From Carnegiea gigantea (lineage: Eukaryota; Streptophyta; Magnoliopsida; Caryophyllales; Cactaceae), in NCBI GenBank assembly GCA_029747015.1, contig JAKOGI010000023.1, forward strand, positions 736,501 to 800,500: a DNA stretch of 64,000 nt. The letters run 5' to 3'. Position 1 is the first letter of the stretch, and each line of letters starts with the position of its first letter. The notes under the pieces are model-generated. The model searched no databases, was not told where the DNA came from, and saw only the letters and a list, made by a program, of their open reading frames with translations. The translations under genes and the position numbers were made by a program. Shown here piece after piece: positions 34,507 to 47,030 of this stretch.

Positions 34507-37458
34507 TGTAATAGCCTGACCCTAATCATATTTATTTATTTAATTAAGCCATGTTATTGATTTTCCCTCAATTATTTATCACATTTAATCGTTCCGGTTG
34601 GGAAAATTCATTTTGGGCTTTGCTTTGCAATTCTTGTTATTATTCACAGTAATAATTTCGAGTGAATCGATAGTAGGCCTTAGTAATTATGATTGAGCGA
34701 TAAATTATTTCCATAACATTAAGACAACCTAATTTTTATGCACGCAAAAATTTGGGCCCAAATTTATTTATTGTGGGCAAATTCATTTGGGCTCAAATTA
34801 TGGCCCGAATATTTTGGCGCAATCAAATTAAGCTGATTACCTTCATTTGTACCAAATTTTAATTAGCAAAAAGATATTTTAGGGGCTTAAACATCAGCCA
34901 AATGAAGCAAGATAAAATTAAAATCACTTTCAACCAAGTAAAAAGCTAGTCCATCGTCTTCCTCTCACCTCCACACCCCCCCACAGCTAGCCCTGTTTTC
35001 AGCCACCCCCAACCACTAGCCGCCACCTTCAACCACCACCAGCCACCATCCCCAACTTCTACCACCACCAAACACCACATCCATCTTCTTATATTCAAGC
35101 TTAAGTGAGGTAAAACCCTAACCTAATCTTGTTCAATTTTGGTTTTTCATTTGGATTTTCTTATGGATCATGTTATCCTGATTTAAAAAGTATTAGTTTG
35201 GTGTTTATTGAGTTGAACAAGTATGAAAACATGTAAGAATTGAGATCACACATGATCATGCAAGCTTTGTATTGATAATGATGAACATTGAGTTTTTGAT
35301 TATTTTTGTAATCCTTGGTATGAAAAGTGATTATCATATTGCGAAAAGTGGTTTTAGATGACTTTGGATGTAAATATGAAATGAACGTAACCTTAGGTTT
35401 TATAACCATGCATGATTTAATTTCATTCTCGAATAAAGTATATTATTTGGATTGAATTGGATGGAATTTTGGAGGTTGGATGTGCTAGTAGCTTAAAAAA
35501 ATGGTGTTGTGTGAGTTTTACCAAAATTGGTGGATGCCAAATCCTATAAATGACCAAAAGAAGTTGTTTAGACTGATAATACAAGTGCGTTTATTATAGC
35601 TTTTTTGAGACATGATGTGAAGAAAAAGATTAAAAATGTGTGCATCTTGGGTTGGAAATAGACCCAAAAATAGGGGTCAATTTGGAAATAAATTGATATT
35701 TTTTTTAAAGCATTAAAAATTATGATTATTGGTGGATGGGTAGGTCAATGCGTTAACTTTCAAATATCTCTCGAATCCCTTCATTCTGAGTTTGTTAGAA
35801 AAAGTTATGGTCGATTTGCTAAAACCATGCATGATAAACTGAGTCTGTGTACAGTTTTGTTTACGCTCAATTTTAGAAGCTGTGTTGTGGTAGTTGTGCT
35901 TTTCACTGTGAGTGAAAATTTTGCAAGACTTCTTAAGCTTTTTATGTTAGGGTTTTCGGGCTCAATTTGAGGCCAGATGAAAGATATGAATTTTCTAAAA
36001 TAGATCTTGAAACGGTAATAAGATATCATAAGATTGTGAACTAGAATTTTGGGAGCTTGATCAAAAGTTTCAAAATAATTATGAATATTGCAAAGGAGTT
36101 ACAAAGTTTAGTGAGTTCAACAATTTTTATTCTTAGAAGCTTATTTGGATTAGAAAACCGAGTTAAATGGGCATGATACTGAAATTTGAGAAGTGGGGAG
36201 AATAATCACTTAAGAATAGTGGTTATCGGGCTAAGCTATGGTGATTTGAGTAGCTATTCCAAACCTAATTGTACCCTCCTGGCCTTAAACCTTTTATTAT
36301 CCAACTCAGAAATATCAAAATCCACATTCTACTCATGACCATTAAAGTCCTCCCTGTATAACCTCAATTATTGTGTTTTGGTGTTTTTGCTCCAAATCAT
36401 TTACCTCGGGCTAAAGTACCAGAATTTACTTAGTTTTGAAATCATTTTGGTGTAACTCATCTTTTGTTGAATTATTTGAGTTATGGATGCCTTTTAATTA
36501 ATAAATTTCTATTAAAGTTGCAAATTTTAAGAGTGTTGTTTACTAATTTCATATATCTATAATTAGATTTCTTAAGCAGAATTAGGGCCTAGTTTATCGT
36601 TTTCCATTGTGCATAAGTATTATCAAATGAGATAGCATTTTAAAGACTCCAGGTACATCAATTGCCTGTATCTTTGAAAATCAAAGTGTATTTATCAAAG
36701 TTATCATGATTTGGTAAACACATCAATGAATTAGTTCATATAGTGATTTATCATCTAATTAGTGATGCCGCCGGTTATAATCTATAGGGCATTTGCCCCT
36801 CAATTACGCCCGCGGTCTCAGGCTAGGGCCCCCGATCAGCTTGGCAGGTGTACACCTATCCATATATCATAGCAGTTAGAAGGGGTTCACTTTCAAATAA
36901 GAACCAGCAATGCAATTTTACATTTAGCTCATTCACTGTTCCAACTGAAAATGAATTACAGAGTGGGTCCAACCAATCTTTCAATGATCATTAACAATAC
37001 AGAAATGCATGTACTAAGTTTCAGTTCACATTTTGAAATGTTTGTTATGTTTTATTTTAGGTTGGTGCTTAGTGAACTGCCCTCATGCTAGCAAACGTAC
37101 TAAAGATGATAGGTGAGCAAGGGAACCTGGTCAAATTAGTAATGGTGTGTTACACATATATTTTGGAGATGTATTTGGTGGCTTTCATTTGATGGAACTG
37201 TAACCCTGATGGGGAACGACCTTACTATGATGTACAAACCTTATGTTCGCTATCAGTTGTTCGTGTATGGTTGTAGATAATGTTGAATGTATGTAGGTTT
37301 GATTTATGCTCAACTATGTCACCTCTAATATATGTGCTTTAAGCCTTGTCCTTTTTGGGACGGTGGCAACGCCCTGATAATCATGTTTACCAGTTCTAAT
37401 TAAGGGATTTATTAAGGAGAATGCAAACACTAAATCATGCTCATTTTGGGGTGTTAGA
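34507..37458 (+). repeat. A4 LTR (unit 2), complete 3' LTR
   Basis: It starts TGTAATAGCCTGACCC and ends TTTTGGGGTGTTAGA (TTACA changed to TTAGA). Its length of 2952 bp agrees with the A1 LTR. Minus-strand F coding sequence resumes immediately after it. Confidence 0.85.
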
Positions 37459-38510
37459 AGGACACAACAACAAATTACATTGCTCAGTAAAATGCTTAAA
37501 AAGGCAAAGGTCTTCCCAACAGTAATGCCTTGTCAGTAGAACCTTGGCAAAGGTCTTTCTACTTACAAGGTAATTGATAACATAGGAAAACCAAGGGAAA
37601 AGATTATATGACAGAACAAATAGCTGCTCATCATGGAAATGTAAGAGAATACAACTAGGCCATCAATATACTCAGAAAAAATCCTAGATAAATAGTTTGT
37701 AACTAAATTTTCAAAACCATTCCCATCTTTCGTTTCAATATCACACTCTTGGTGCAAACAAAATTCACTTAATGAGTTTAGGTTTGGTGTCATTCTTAGA
37801 TTTGGTGTCATTCTTAGACAATAATTCTCTCCATACAATGTGGTTAGTAAACACAATCACCTTTGCACATAGAAGCTATGGACATAATTTATTGGGCATC
37901 AATGAGAGTTCTACTAGCATGCTATATGACATGAGGCATTCTATTCATCCTTTGACTCAAAATAGTGCCAAAACCAAAGTTAAACACGTAACACATAATC
38001 TCATAAGGTAGAGAAAAATTAGGGCGCTGTGCAATAAGAGCTGATGCCAACAAAGATCGAAACTCTTCATACGCCTTCACACAAGACTCATCAAACACAA
38101 AAGGTCATCCTTAGAATGGAGATTAATAGGACAAGCCACTTTGGTAAAATCGTTAACAAATCTTTAATAGATATTAGCATGACCAAGGAAATATCTGACT
38201 TACTTCATAAAAATATGAACATGCATATAAAACATCAAATCCCCCTTGGCTTTGTCAACCTTAATTCACTTTTTAAACTCTTTGTGACCCAACGCTATCC
38301 CTTCTTAGATCATAAAATGACTATTTTTAAAACTCAAAACAAGATTTACTTCTTTACAAATTTTTAAAATAATGGATAAATGAGCGAGAAAAAACAAAAA
38401 GAAGAGCCAAAAACAGAGAAATCATCTAGAGGCATCCCTATGAAGCTATCAATATAATTAGAAATTATAGTCATCGTGCATCTCTGAAACCTGGAAGGTG
38501 CATTACATGA
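37459..38510 (-). pseudogene. F RT palm/thumb and RNase H fragment
   Basis: Reading minus from 38510: GSCNAPSRFQRCTM, then a PLDDFSVFGSSF segment, which is the catalytic box with both Asp residues kept (family: FMDDFSVFG). It continues with LSFKNSHFMI, EGIALGHK, IKVDKAK, VRYFLGHANIY.RFVNDFTKVA (thumb), LLASALIAQRPNFSLPYEIM, HVI.HASRTLIDAQ (RNase H) and ECDIETKDGNGFENLVTNYL (family: DIEIRDKKGxENxVADHLSR). A PWF.YVINYLVSRK stretch leads towards integrase. Several stops and shifts are present. The Athila/Tat assignment rests on these motifs. Confidence 0.85.
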
Positions 38511-38518
38511 TCCAAAAG

Positions 38519-39096
38519 TAGGGGTGTGCAAAACCGGTTAATCGGAGTTTTAATTAACTAAAAATCAGTTAACTGATTTTTATGTTCGAGAAAATTTCAA
38601 ACCGTAACCAAACCGAAAATTTTGGTTAACCGGAAGTTTCGGTTCATCCAAAAGCCGAACCATAACTGAACCGAAAAAGTTGGTTAACCGCTTGTTCGGA
38701 TCGATTAACCAGTTTTTCGGCTCGGTTACCCGTTAAGTGTTTACCGATAATATAAAAAGTGCACTTTTTAAACTAAATTTTGATTATGTTTAACTCTATT
38801 TAAAAAAATTAATTTTCATTTACAATTCATAAATAACTAAAAAAACTGTACTTTCTTACCTAAATTTTTCATTTTTTATGTTTGTAAGTTTTTCAAAAAA
38901 TTAATTTCAGTTCAATTAACCGGTGTTAACCAAATTTTTGAACTGGCCGAATTGTAACCGAACCAAAAACCGAAACTTTTTTCGTTTCGGTTAACTGAAC
39001 CAATTTTTTTGGAAATTTTTTTTGGTTAACCGATTATCGGATTCAATTTTTTTGTTTTTCAGTTTCGTTTTTTTTTTTTTGCTTGGCTCACCCCTG
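38519..39096. mobile_element. hAT-type MITE inserted in F reverse transcriptase
   Basis: It starts TAGGGGTGTGCAAAACC and ends CTTGGCTCACCCCTG. The ends are inverted copies of the (C)AGGGGTGnGCAAA terminus common in plant hAT MITEs. Flanks share the core CCAAA (TCCAAAAG at 38511, CCCAAAGT at 39097), consistent with a decayed 8-bp duplication. The interior consists of ACCGAA/TTCGGTTAAC words and has no coding capacity. The RT motif FTYRRMNFG lies on its right and GSCNAPSRFQ on its left, so the host frame can be followed across it. Confidence 0.82.
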
Positions 39097-39104
39097 CCCA
39101 AAGT

Positions 39105-39737
39105 TCATCCTTCTATAGGTGAATTCACCTGGTAGACATGTAAAGGTTGTTTTCTCTTAGTCCTCTTGATAAACAAGTATTTGGTTGTAACCAAAATACC
39201 CCTCTAGAAAATAGTAGAAATTTTATTCAGCTAATTTTTCAAATATTAGATCAATAAATGGGAGGGAAAAGTGGTCATTATAGTGATAGAATTCAGCTTT
39301 CTGTAATCAATACACACCTTCCACCTGGTAGTTTGTCTAGTAGCAATTAAATCACCAACATCATTCTTAACGACCATCATGCCAAATTTCATAGGGACCA
39401 CTTGGGCTAGACTGACCCATTGATTGCCAGAGATAGGGTAGATTGTGTACATCTACGAACTTTACCACCTCTTTCTGGACGATCTTTTTCATGTAAGGGT
39501 TCAGTTTATGTTGCATTTTCCTATTAGGCTTGGCATTGTTTTCCAAGTGAATTATATGTAAATGTATAGTTAGACTAATCCCTTTCAAACGAGCAATTGA
39601 CCACCCAATACCTTATGTTTGACAAGATACCAACCAACTGTTTCTCTTGATTACAAGACAAAAGACAAAATATAATGACATAGAAGGTCTCTTTAGGGCC
39701 TAAAAACAAATACTTAAGTGAATTACAGAGAGGCTTT
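39105..39737 (-). pseudogene. F RT N-terminal half (Athila/Tat-type)
   Basis: Minus-strand frames give YLFLGPKETFYVII, LKGISLTIHLHIIHLENNAK, RKMQHKLNPYMKKIVQKEVV, YPISGNQWVSLAQVVP, a TTRWKVCIDYRKLNS segment, LIFEKLAE, FLEGYFGYNQI and EKTTFTCLPGEFTYRRM. All are in the order of Athila/Tat RT (family examples: IYPISDSQWVSPVQVVPKK; CIDYRKLN; FLDGYSGYNQI). Open sections run up to 82 codons but frames change at about 39450 and 39580. The fragment ends at the E LTR (39738); the upstream protease is at 57.3 kb beyond E. Confidence 0.87.
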
Positions 39738-40809
39738 GATGCATGGTGAATCTCATTTGTCCAAATAAAGGTATGAAATACATGTAGATGAGCCCAATGG
39801 ATGTCGAAGACCAATCTCTCCAAGGATGAACCAAGAGAGAGAGAATTCTCAAATAAAGAAAACCTCTAGCAGAGTAGATTCAACCCTTGAAATACATAGC
39901 AAGTAGATAAATCAACCCACCCTCCAACCCTCTAAAGCCTTGGCACCAAGGATTAGATTAAAGGGAAGATTAAATCACTTCCTCTTCAGAGAGATAAAGA
40001 ATTTGAGATTTTGAGAGAAACCAAGCTTCAAACTCTCATCTCATTCACAAAATCTAATTTTTCATGGAGATAATTGGGTCCTTACATATGCAATGAGAGG
40101 GGGAATTAACTGTACTTTAGTGGGGCAAGTGGACCACTAGGCGGCTTATGAAATATCTGAGGAAAATAAATGAACATGCTTAAGATAATTACAATTACTA
40201 TGAGCTGTATTTTCTAAGATTGATCCTCCATATTGTGGAGCACCTTGGGTAGGCTCTACTCCTCCAATAGAGGTGCTACCACTTGTTGACTCTTCCATTG
40301 TGTGTGAAGAATTATTTGGTGTTGATTAATCACCAAAATTGCAGCCGTAACCTCCTTGAATAAGCCCATAAATAGAACCATGCATTTTCTAGTGCTAGAC
40401 CAACCCTTGCTTGGTATTTAGCCCATAACTTTCTTAATACTTGGGGTTGGAGTGCGATTCAAGACTCATTAGAAAATAGACATTTAGGGCTTTCCATCTA
40501 TATATAATTTGTAGAAATTAGAGCTTGTTTGGCAGCCTAAATTTGAGCTAGAAATAAAAGCAAAGTATTCTACTTAGAAACTAAAAATGAGCTAATGAGG
40601 TGATTTTGGGGGGGATTAAGTGGTTAACTCCTTATTTAGGGCCACTTTTGGCCTAACCACATTTCATAACCCTACTTAGACCTTCATAAAGGCCCCAAGT
40701 CAATATTGACTTAGAGGAACCTAGTCCTTGACATAGGGTTAATATTGGGCCAACCTAGTTCATGACCCTCACTAGTGAGAGTAGGCCCAAGCTCGGGAAT
40801 TACTCCACA
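39738..40809 (-). repeat. E 3' LTR
   Basis: 1072 bp, about 90% identical by eye to 55907-57004. On the minus strand it starts TGTGGAGTAATTCCC and ends CCATGCATCA. A short GAGAGAGAGA run at 39831 corresponds to a much longer (GA)n in the partner. Confidence 0.88.
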
Positions 40810-41212
40810 TGAACCCCTCCCCCTAGAAGAGGATTTGTGCTCAAATATTCATCATGTTCTTTATTGTCTTCAAGATAAGGAGTGAAAACCCCAACATTAA
40901 AGGTGACAGGTATTTGCATATCTCCCGAAAGTTCAATGTTGTATGCATTCTCTCCCACCTTTTGTACCACCTTATATGGACCATCTCCTCTAGCCAGAAG
41001 CTTATTCTTCCATCTTGAGGGGAACCTTTCCTTTCTTAAATGTAACCACACGAGATCACCAAGCTTGAACTCAAGGTGTGGGCAGTTCTTGTTGCCCTTT
41101 TGCTTGTATTGCTCATTCACTTTTCCAATTTGTGCCCTCACTTGCTTATGTAGCTTCTTTATTTCTTTAGTGCTTGCTTTGGCCTCAAAACTCGCCCTTG
41201 ATTCTTAAGGAA
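40810..41212 (-). pseudogene. E integrase C-terminus and polypurine tract
   Basis: A minus-strand frame of 113 codons (41141-40800) covers the integrase C-terminal domain: QIGKVNEQYKQKGNK, FKLGDLVWLHLRKERFPSRW, KLLARGDGPYKVVQKVGENA, YNIELSG, TFNVGVFTPYLED. In the family this is the DNA-binding domain ending pol. The coding end flows into CTAGGGGGAGGGGTTCA, which supplies the plus-strand primer, and then the LTR. Upstream, ESRASFEAKASTKEIKKLHK is in the same frame up to the A2 boundary, where one stop (TAA) is seen. The piece is the continuation of the core at 51507. Confidence 0.88.
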
Positions 41213-44200
41213 TAGAAATTTAACGGCCCCTAATTAAACATATTTCACTGTTTGCAATCACTATTCTGATTCCCTCCATTATAAATGATAAACCCAATAA
41301 TCCAGGTGTTACCGCCGTTCAAAAGGACAAGGCTTGAAGCATGCGTACTAGAAATAACATAGTTAGGCATAGCTTCAACTATAAACATTCATACATGATT
41401 AAACCATATACAGTCAACTGTTAACCAACATAAGGTTCATACACCATAGTAAAATAGTTCACCATATAGTCTACACGCCTATCCACTGAAGATTTCAAAA
41501 TACAGCTTCGAAATATGCATGTACTATGTCACTGTTGATCCATCCAAATTCCCTTACTCAACTTATTTTCTTTAGCTCGTTTGCTAGTATGAGGGCGATT
41601 CACTGAGCATTTACCTAAAACAAAACATGAAAAACATTTCAAACTATGAGCCGAAGCTTAGTGCATACATTCCTGTATCGTTAAAAGATCTCTGCATAAA
41701 ATAATTACGCACCTGCTTTGGAATTCATTTTAAGTTAAAATAGTGAATGAAATGAATATAAAGCTACATTGCTAGTTATTATCTGATAGTGAACCTCTGG
41801 ATACTGTTATGATATACGGATAGATGTACACCTGCCACGCCGATTGGGGACCTAGCCAGAAGCCGTACTGGTAACTAAAGGACAAATGCCCTAAAGATGA
41901 TAACTGGTGGGGTCACTGATTAAGTGATAAATCACTGAGTAAACTGATTCATTGATGTACTTACCAAAATATGATAACTATGTTAAATACACGCTGATTT
42001 CTAAGATACAAGCAATGAACGTACCTAAAGTTTTTAAAATTTAATCTAACTTGATAACACTTATGCATAATGGGAAGCGATAGACTAGGTCGCGTTTCTA
42101 CTTAAGAAATGTAGTTATAGGTAAATGCAGTTAGTAAACAACTTTCACCCCCATAATTTGTGACTTTATGGAAATTGATTAATAAAAAGGGCATCCACAA
42201 TTCAAACAATTCAATATAAGATAAGTTGTACTAAAATGATTTCGAAAAATAAATGAGTTAGGATCATTGAACTTGAATTAAAACAAATTGGAGCAAAATA
42301 GACCAAAATGAAATAATTGCGGTGATAATGAAATGTCTCTAACGGATATAAATGGAATATGGGTTTTGATGTTTCTGAAATGAATAATAAAAGGTTTAAT
42401 GCCAAGAGGGGTTTTCTATGGTTCATGAAAGCTCATATGACCCTAGTTTGGCCCGATAGGCACCGATCGCTTGTCATTACTCTCCCCACTTCTCAAATTT
42501 CAATCTCATGCCTATGTAGCTCGGCTTTCCAACCCATGTGAGCTTCTATGCATAATCAAAACTGTTGTGTAATTTCTTTGCAACATCCATAATTATATAA
42601 AAACTCCTAATAATATTTCAAAATGTCGCGATTTCTTTATTCCCTCATATTACCGTTTGAAGGTCTTCTTTAGAAAACCTGTATTTTTCACCCCCAACCT
42701 CCAATTGAGCTATAAAATCCCAATATGAAAATCTTTGGAAGTGTCACAATACTTTTATTCATAGGTAAAATCAAATTACCACAACACGGCCCTCAAAATT
42801 GAGCAGAAACACAACTGTGCACAGCTCGGGTCTGTCCTATGCAGTCCTAGCAAAACGACCATAAGTTTTTCCACACAACTCAGAATGAAGTGATTCAAAA
42901 GGAATTTGAAAGATAACTCGTGGATCTATCTACCTACTAAAACTACCACTTTTGAATAAGCCAAACAGTACCCATTTAATCACAAAGAGACCCCTGTTTC
43001 TGGTCTGTTCACAGCTTTACTGTTCATGTTTTCCCCCTTTTCTTCACAAAATTCCCCTCCAAAATCACTCCTTAAAATCATTTAACAAAACCTTGTTCCT
43101 TCTCGTCACCTCATAGAGCCATATTACTCAAATTTACTCCATAATCATCTACATCAAATTTTCAACTCTTCTCTTTTTCAATATCACTCAAAGCACATCC
43201 ATAGGCTTACTTATTTGCATAAATGTGCAAAATGACATTTTATAATCAATTGGGAAAATTTTCATAATCCACCCCTTTATACAAAATCATCTTAAGTGAT
43301 TTCCCAAGTTAAACAACACATCTAAGATTCATTTTTTTATCCAATTATACACAAATAATAGACTTGATGCTAGAAATACATCAACCCATGCTTGAACACC
43401 AAAACCCTAACTTATGACTAACTTATTCTTGGATTTAAACTCATCCAAACTCAACATAAACATCATGGTATCCATCACTAATGCCAAAGATTACAAAATC
43501 AAATATAAAATAATCCAAATCCATCAGTTCAAACTTAAGCATGCATAATCGTGAGCAACCTCAACCATTGCATACTTTCAAGACCAACAATTAAAACATT
43601 AAAATAACACTTGTTTATATCAAGATAACATGATCTATAATCAAATCCAATATAAAACCATGAATTGAACAAAGTTTGGTTAAGGTTTTTACCTCACTTA
43701 CAAGCTTGAAGGAGAGGGATGAAGGTGGTTGAGGAAGGGGGGAATGTGTGATGCGGAGTAAGAAGAAAGCTAATACTTATCTTAGTGGAAAATGATTTTG
43801 ATGCTATGCTAATGCTTGGATGATATTTATGCATAAAAAAGGGCTTTATGGCAATTTCAATTAGGTATACATAATGACAATTTGCTAAATCAAGTGCATA
43901 AGCTTTTGGGCTTCAAGGTGGTCCTAAAATGAATTGGTCTCGGTAATAAAACACTTCATTGCAATAAAGTTTTTTTGTAGGCCAAATTTAAATTTTTTTG
44001 ATGTTACAGAAAAAAATATGATCACTTAAATCATAATTATCAAGGCCTACTATCAATTTTCCCAAAATTTTACGTTAATAAAAACCCGATTTGCAAAGTG
44101 ATGGCCCAGATGAATTTTTCCCAATCGGAATGATTAAATACGATAAACAAATGTAAGAAAATTAATAAGGTACTTGATTAAATAAATAAACATGATTTAG

Positions 44201-44215
44201 GTTTGGGCTATTACA
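41213..44215 (-). repeat. A2 3' LTR (about 3.0 kb)
   Basis: On the minus strand it starts TGTAATAGCCCAAACC (44215) after a CTCTTTAAGAGGGAAAGGC polypurine tract and ends ...GGGGCCGTTAAA. The last bases next to the target duplication (41213-41221) are altered relative to the expected GTTACA end. Confidence 0.85.
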
Positions 44216-45000
44216 GCCTTTCCCTCTTAAAGAGTTTCATCCTTGAAACTTATGAGCTTTGACAAAACATGTAAGTTTATCTTAAATAGATGTGGGTACT
44301 TGACTTGCATCTCATCCTTAGTTTCCCGAAGTGGCTTCTGAGGAGGTATGATTTGCCCAATGTACTTTGATTAAAGGTATCTACTTGATACTTAACTGCT
44401 TAATCCTATGATCTAGTATCTAGGTTTGGTGCTCTTCAAACACTAGACCCTCATTGACCGTGATGAGTTTGGTTATGAAAGCGTGGTCAGGATCGGAAAT
44501 GTGTTGCCTGTGTTATGAGGTAAGTAGCACGTTGTACCCGTGTTTAAGTTATATAAGCAGATCTAATCGACAAGTTATGGGATTCAATCTTTCAATAAAC
44601 TTTTAGGGTCCAATAGACCGTGGCCTCAATTTAGCCCATAATTTAACCTCCTTACACCCTTAGTTGGCGAAACTTTCCGAAAAACTTATCATCTACCTGG
44701 AACTCCAGGATATCAGCATAGCTTTTCTGTTAGTTCTAATAGTCTATTTTCAAGAGTCTTTTGATGCATATCACCTCATTAAATGTTAAAGAAGATCTTC
44801 ATGACCCAAAAGATGATTTTGTCATCAGTGTCTGCATCATTTTACGCTGATATTTCATATAAATTTCTCTGCTAGTATTTTCACAACATCGACCATTGGG
44901 AGTTTCATGCTTTTTTCAAATACAAATATTGGTCCTAGGTTCCAAAGTACTACATGAAGAGCTAGATCCATTGATATTTGTAGATGCTTGCCTATGTGAC
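44216..45000 (-). pseudogene. A2 integrase C-terminal relics
   Basis: Minus-strand fragments correspond to the A1 region 3640-4330: a VKVxWxNHTSSxAT-like tail next to the polypurine tract, a GPxKxxERLN-like motif around 44600, and a linker around 44800-44950. The integrase core motifs (DFxxG, SDRD) are not readable, as in the A3/A4 copies. Decay is heavy and frames change often. Confidence 0.55.
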
Positions 45001-45460
45001 ACCAATTAAACATCCAAGTTCTCAAGCCCTCTCAAGAGGTTTAACTTCGTAATGGTCGTAGTGTTAGGGGTATGGTGTGTCTTCCTTGTCAGGGCATCTG
45101 CAACATTATTTGCCTTTCCTAGGTGATATTGGATCTGTAAGTCGCAAACTTTAAGCAATTCTAGTCAACCCATTGTCTCGGATTGAGCCTCTTATGAGTG
45201 AAAATGTACTTCAGGCTTTAATGGTCAATATAGGTCTCACAAGGTACTCCATATAAGTAATGTTTTCAAATTTTTAGCGCAAAAAACCAAAATGGCTAGT
45301 CCTGGATCATGGGTAGGGCGATTTCTCTCATAAAGTTTAAACTATCAGGAGGCATAAGCTATCATTTTATCTTCATACCAACTTAGTAACTTCCTTCAGC
45401 AAATTGGTCAGCGAAATTGTTATCTTTGAAAAAATCCTTCCTAAAACTCGATAGTACCCA
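45001..45460 (-). pseudogene. A2 RNase H region
   Basis: Reading minus from about 45370: FRLRQLKPHE-like residues (damaged), [32 protein letters not shown] and the tail QIQYHLGKANNVADALTRK. HHTPNTTTITKLNLLRGLEN follows. Order and spacing match A1 and A4. The normally conserved GxADALSRK end is nearly intact. Confidence 0.8.
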
Positions 45461-46313
45461 GCTAAACCCCTAAAAATTTCTAGTCTCAGTAACATTATTG
45501 GGCCTTAGACACTCTGTAATTGCTTTCACCTTCTGCAAATCAATCTTAATCCCTCTTTTGAAACCACATGTCCCAAAAATACCACTTCTTCTAATTAGAA
45601 CTCACGCTTCTTGTATTTGCTATGTAATTGGTGTTCCCTCAGGGTCTGCAACACTGATCTCAAATGGGTAATGTGTTCGTCTATCTTTGGAGTAAATCAA
45701 GATATTGTCTACAAAAACCACCAACAAACTTGCCCAAATAGGGTCGGAAAACTCTATTCATAAGATCCATAAAGGTCGCGGCGGCATTAGTCAGGCCAAA
45801 AGGCACCACGGTGACTTCATAGTGACCAAACCTGGCCCTAAGTATGGTTTTGGGAATGTCTTCAAGTAAATCCTAAGTTGATGGAATCCTGATCTCAAAT
45901 AACTCTTGGAACATACTCTTACTTCTTACATCCGATCAAATAAACCATCTATTTGGTGCAACGGATATTTGCTCTTGATGGTGATCTTGTTTAGCTCTCA
46001 GTAATCGACACATAACCTCAAAGTTCCATCCTTTTTCTTTACAAATAGAACTGGGGCACCCCATAGTGATACACTTGGTCTAGTAAATCCTTTCTGTAAT
46101 AGCTTATCTAACTAAATCTTTAGTTTTCTAGGCTCTGTTAGGGCCATACGATATGGGCCGTTACAGATGCGTTGGGCATTAGGGATTACATAAATCTCAA
46201 AATCAATTTCTCTTTGTAGGGCAGTCCCAGTAACTCTTTAGGAAAATATCTCTAAATTCACAAACTACATGAATATCTTCTGCTTCTTCTACCAATGGTT
46301 GAGTGTTAATAGC
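45461..46313 (-). pseudogene. A2 reverse transcriptase
   Basis: Minus-strand frames give EFRDIFLK (linker), [97 protein letters not shown] and a [11 protein letters not shown] segment. The polymerase box (YVDD in active elements) reads FVDN, so the second catalytic Asp is Asn. Thumb motifs IDLQKVKAITECLRPNNVTE close the region. Stops interrupt it at about six places. Confidence 0.83.
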
Positions 46314-47030
46314 TATAATGCCCCGACACCTCTTGCTCGCAGGTCTTACCAGCAACGGCTTAAAGGATCATCGACTGGCCCCACAAATCACCACAAGTCT
46401 TTCCCGTAGGCTTTGCCCTTGCTCACACACTGTCTTAGAAACTTCCCAGGAGGTCACCCATCCTAAGATTGCTCCCTAGCTAGCACGTTAATTGTGGAGT
46501 TCTTAATAGTGGGCTCCCGAAAGAAATGTGCACTTTTGGTGATATAAGTAGTCACTTCGATCCCTTTAAGCCACACTCGAAGTGCTATAATCACCCCTAC
46601 TTGAAGTGCACAACGTCCCCGTTCTGCCTCACTGACCGACCAACTTACAAGTCCTCTTGACTAGCGGTCCACACCCAGTATCTTTTGTCTTTCTAGGTGA
46701 CTGCCCATGGGCTCTCTATCCACTGGTGCAGCTCACAGTCGCGGGTCGACTCTAATACCATCTGTAATGCCCTAACGCCTCTCGATCGCGGGTCTTACCA
46801 GCAACGGTTTAAAGGATCATCGACTGGCCCCATAAATCACCAGAAGTCTTTTCAGTGTGCTTCGTCCTCGCTCACACGTTGCCTAAGAAATTTCCCGGGA
46901 GGTCACCCATCCCAAGACTGCTCTCCAGCAAGCACGCTTAACAGTGGAGATCCTAAGAGTGGGCTTCCCGAAAAGAAAGGTGCACCTTTGGTGATATAAG
47001 TAGCTACTTCGATCCTTTTAAGCCACACCC
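46314..47030 (-). mobile_element. Cassandra TRIM, copy 1
   Basis: LTRs at 46314-46589 and 46763-47030 flank about 170 bp of internal DNA. At 46750-46760 the minus strand reads TGGTATTAGAG, a tRNA-Met primer site with one change, next to the LTR end ...GGGCATTACA. Both LTRs contain a 5S-rRNA-derived block: on the minus strand GTTAAGCGTGCTTGCTGGAG and GGATGGGTGACCTCC around 46890-46955, and again near 46450-46500. Small size, no coding capacity and 5S sequence in the LTR define Cassandra, a terminal-repeat retrotransposon in miniature. It is inside A2. Confidence 0.88.

Larger units (their letters stand above)
29985..37458 (+). mobile_element. A3/A4: 5'-truncated A-family chromovirus block with tandem duplication
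   Basis: On + the block reads RNase H - integrase tail - LTR (partial) - RNase H - integrase tail - LTR (complete). Unit 1 (about 30119-33628) and unit 2 (about 33625-37075) are colinear and both lack the integrase core at the same point, after the VNVQLLA motif. The unit junction (33623-33629, CAGTGAA) lies where LTR sequence AGTGAA and pol sequence TGTGAAGG share GTGAA. The block interrupts minus-strand element F, whose RNase H continues at 37459 and integrase at 29975. Gag, protease and most of RT are missing. Confidence 0.8.
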
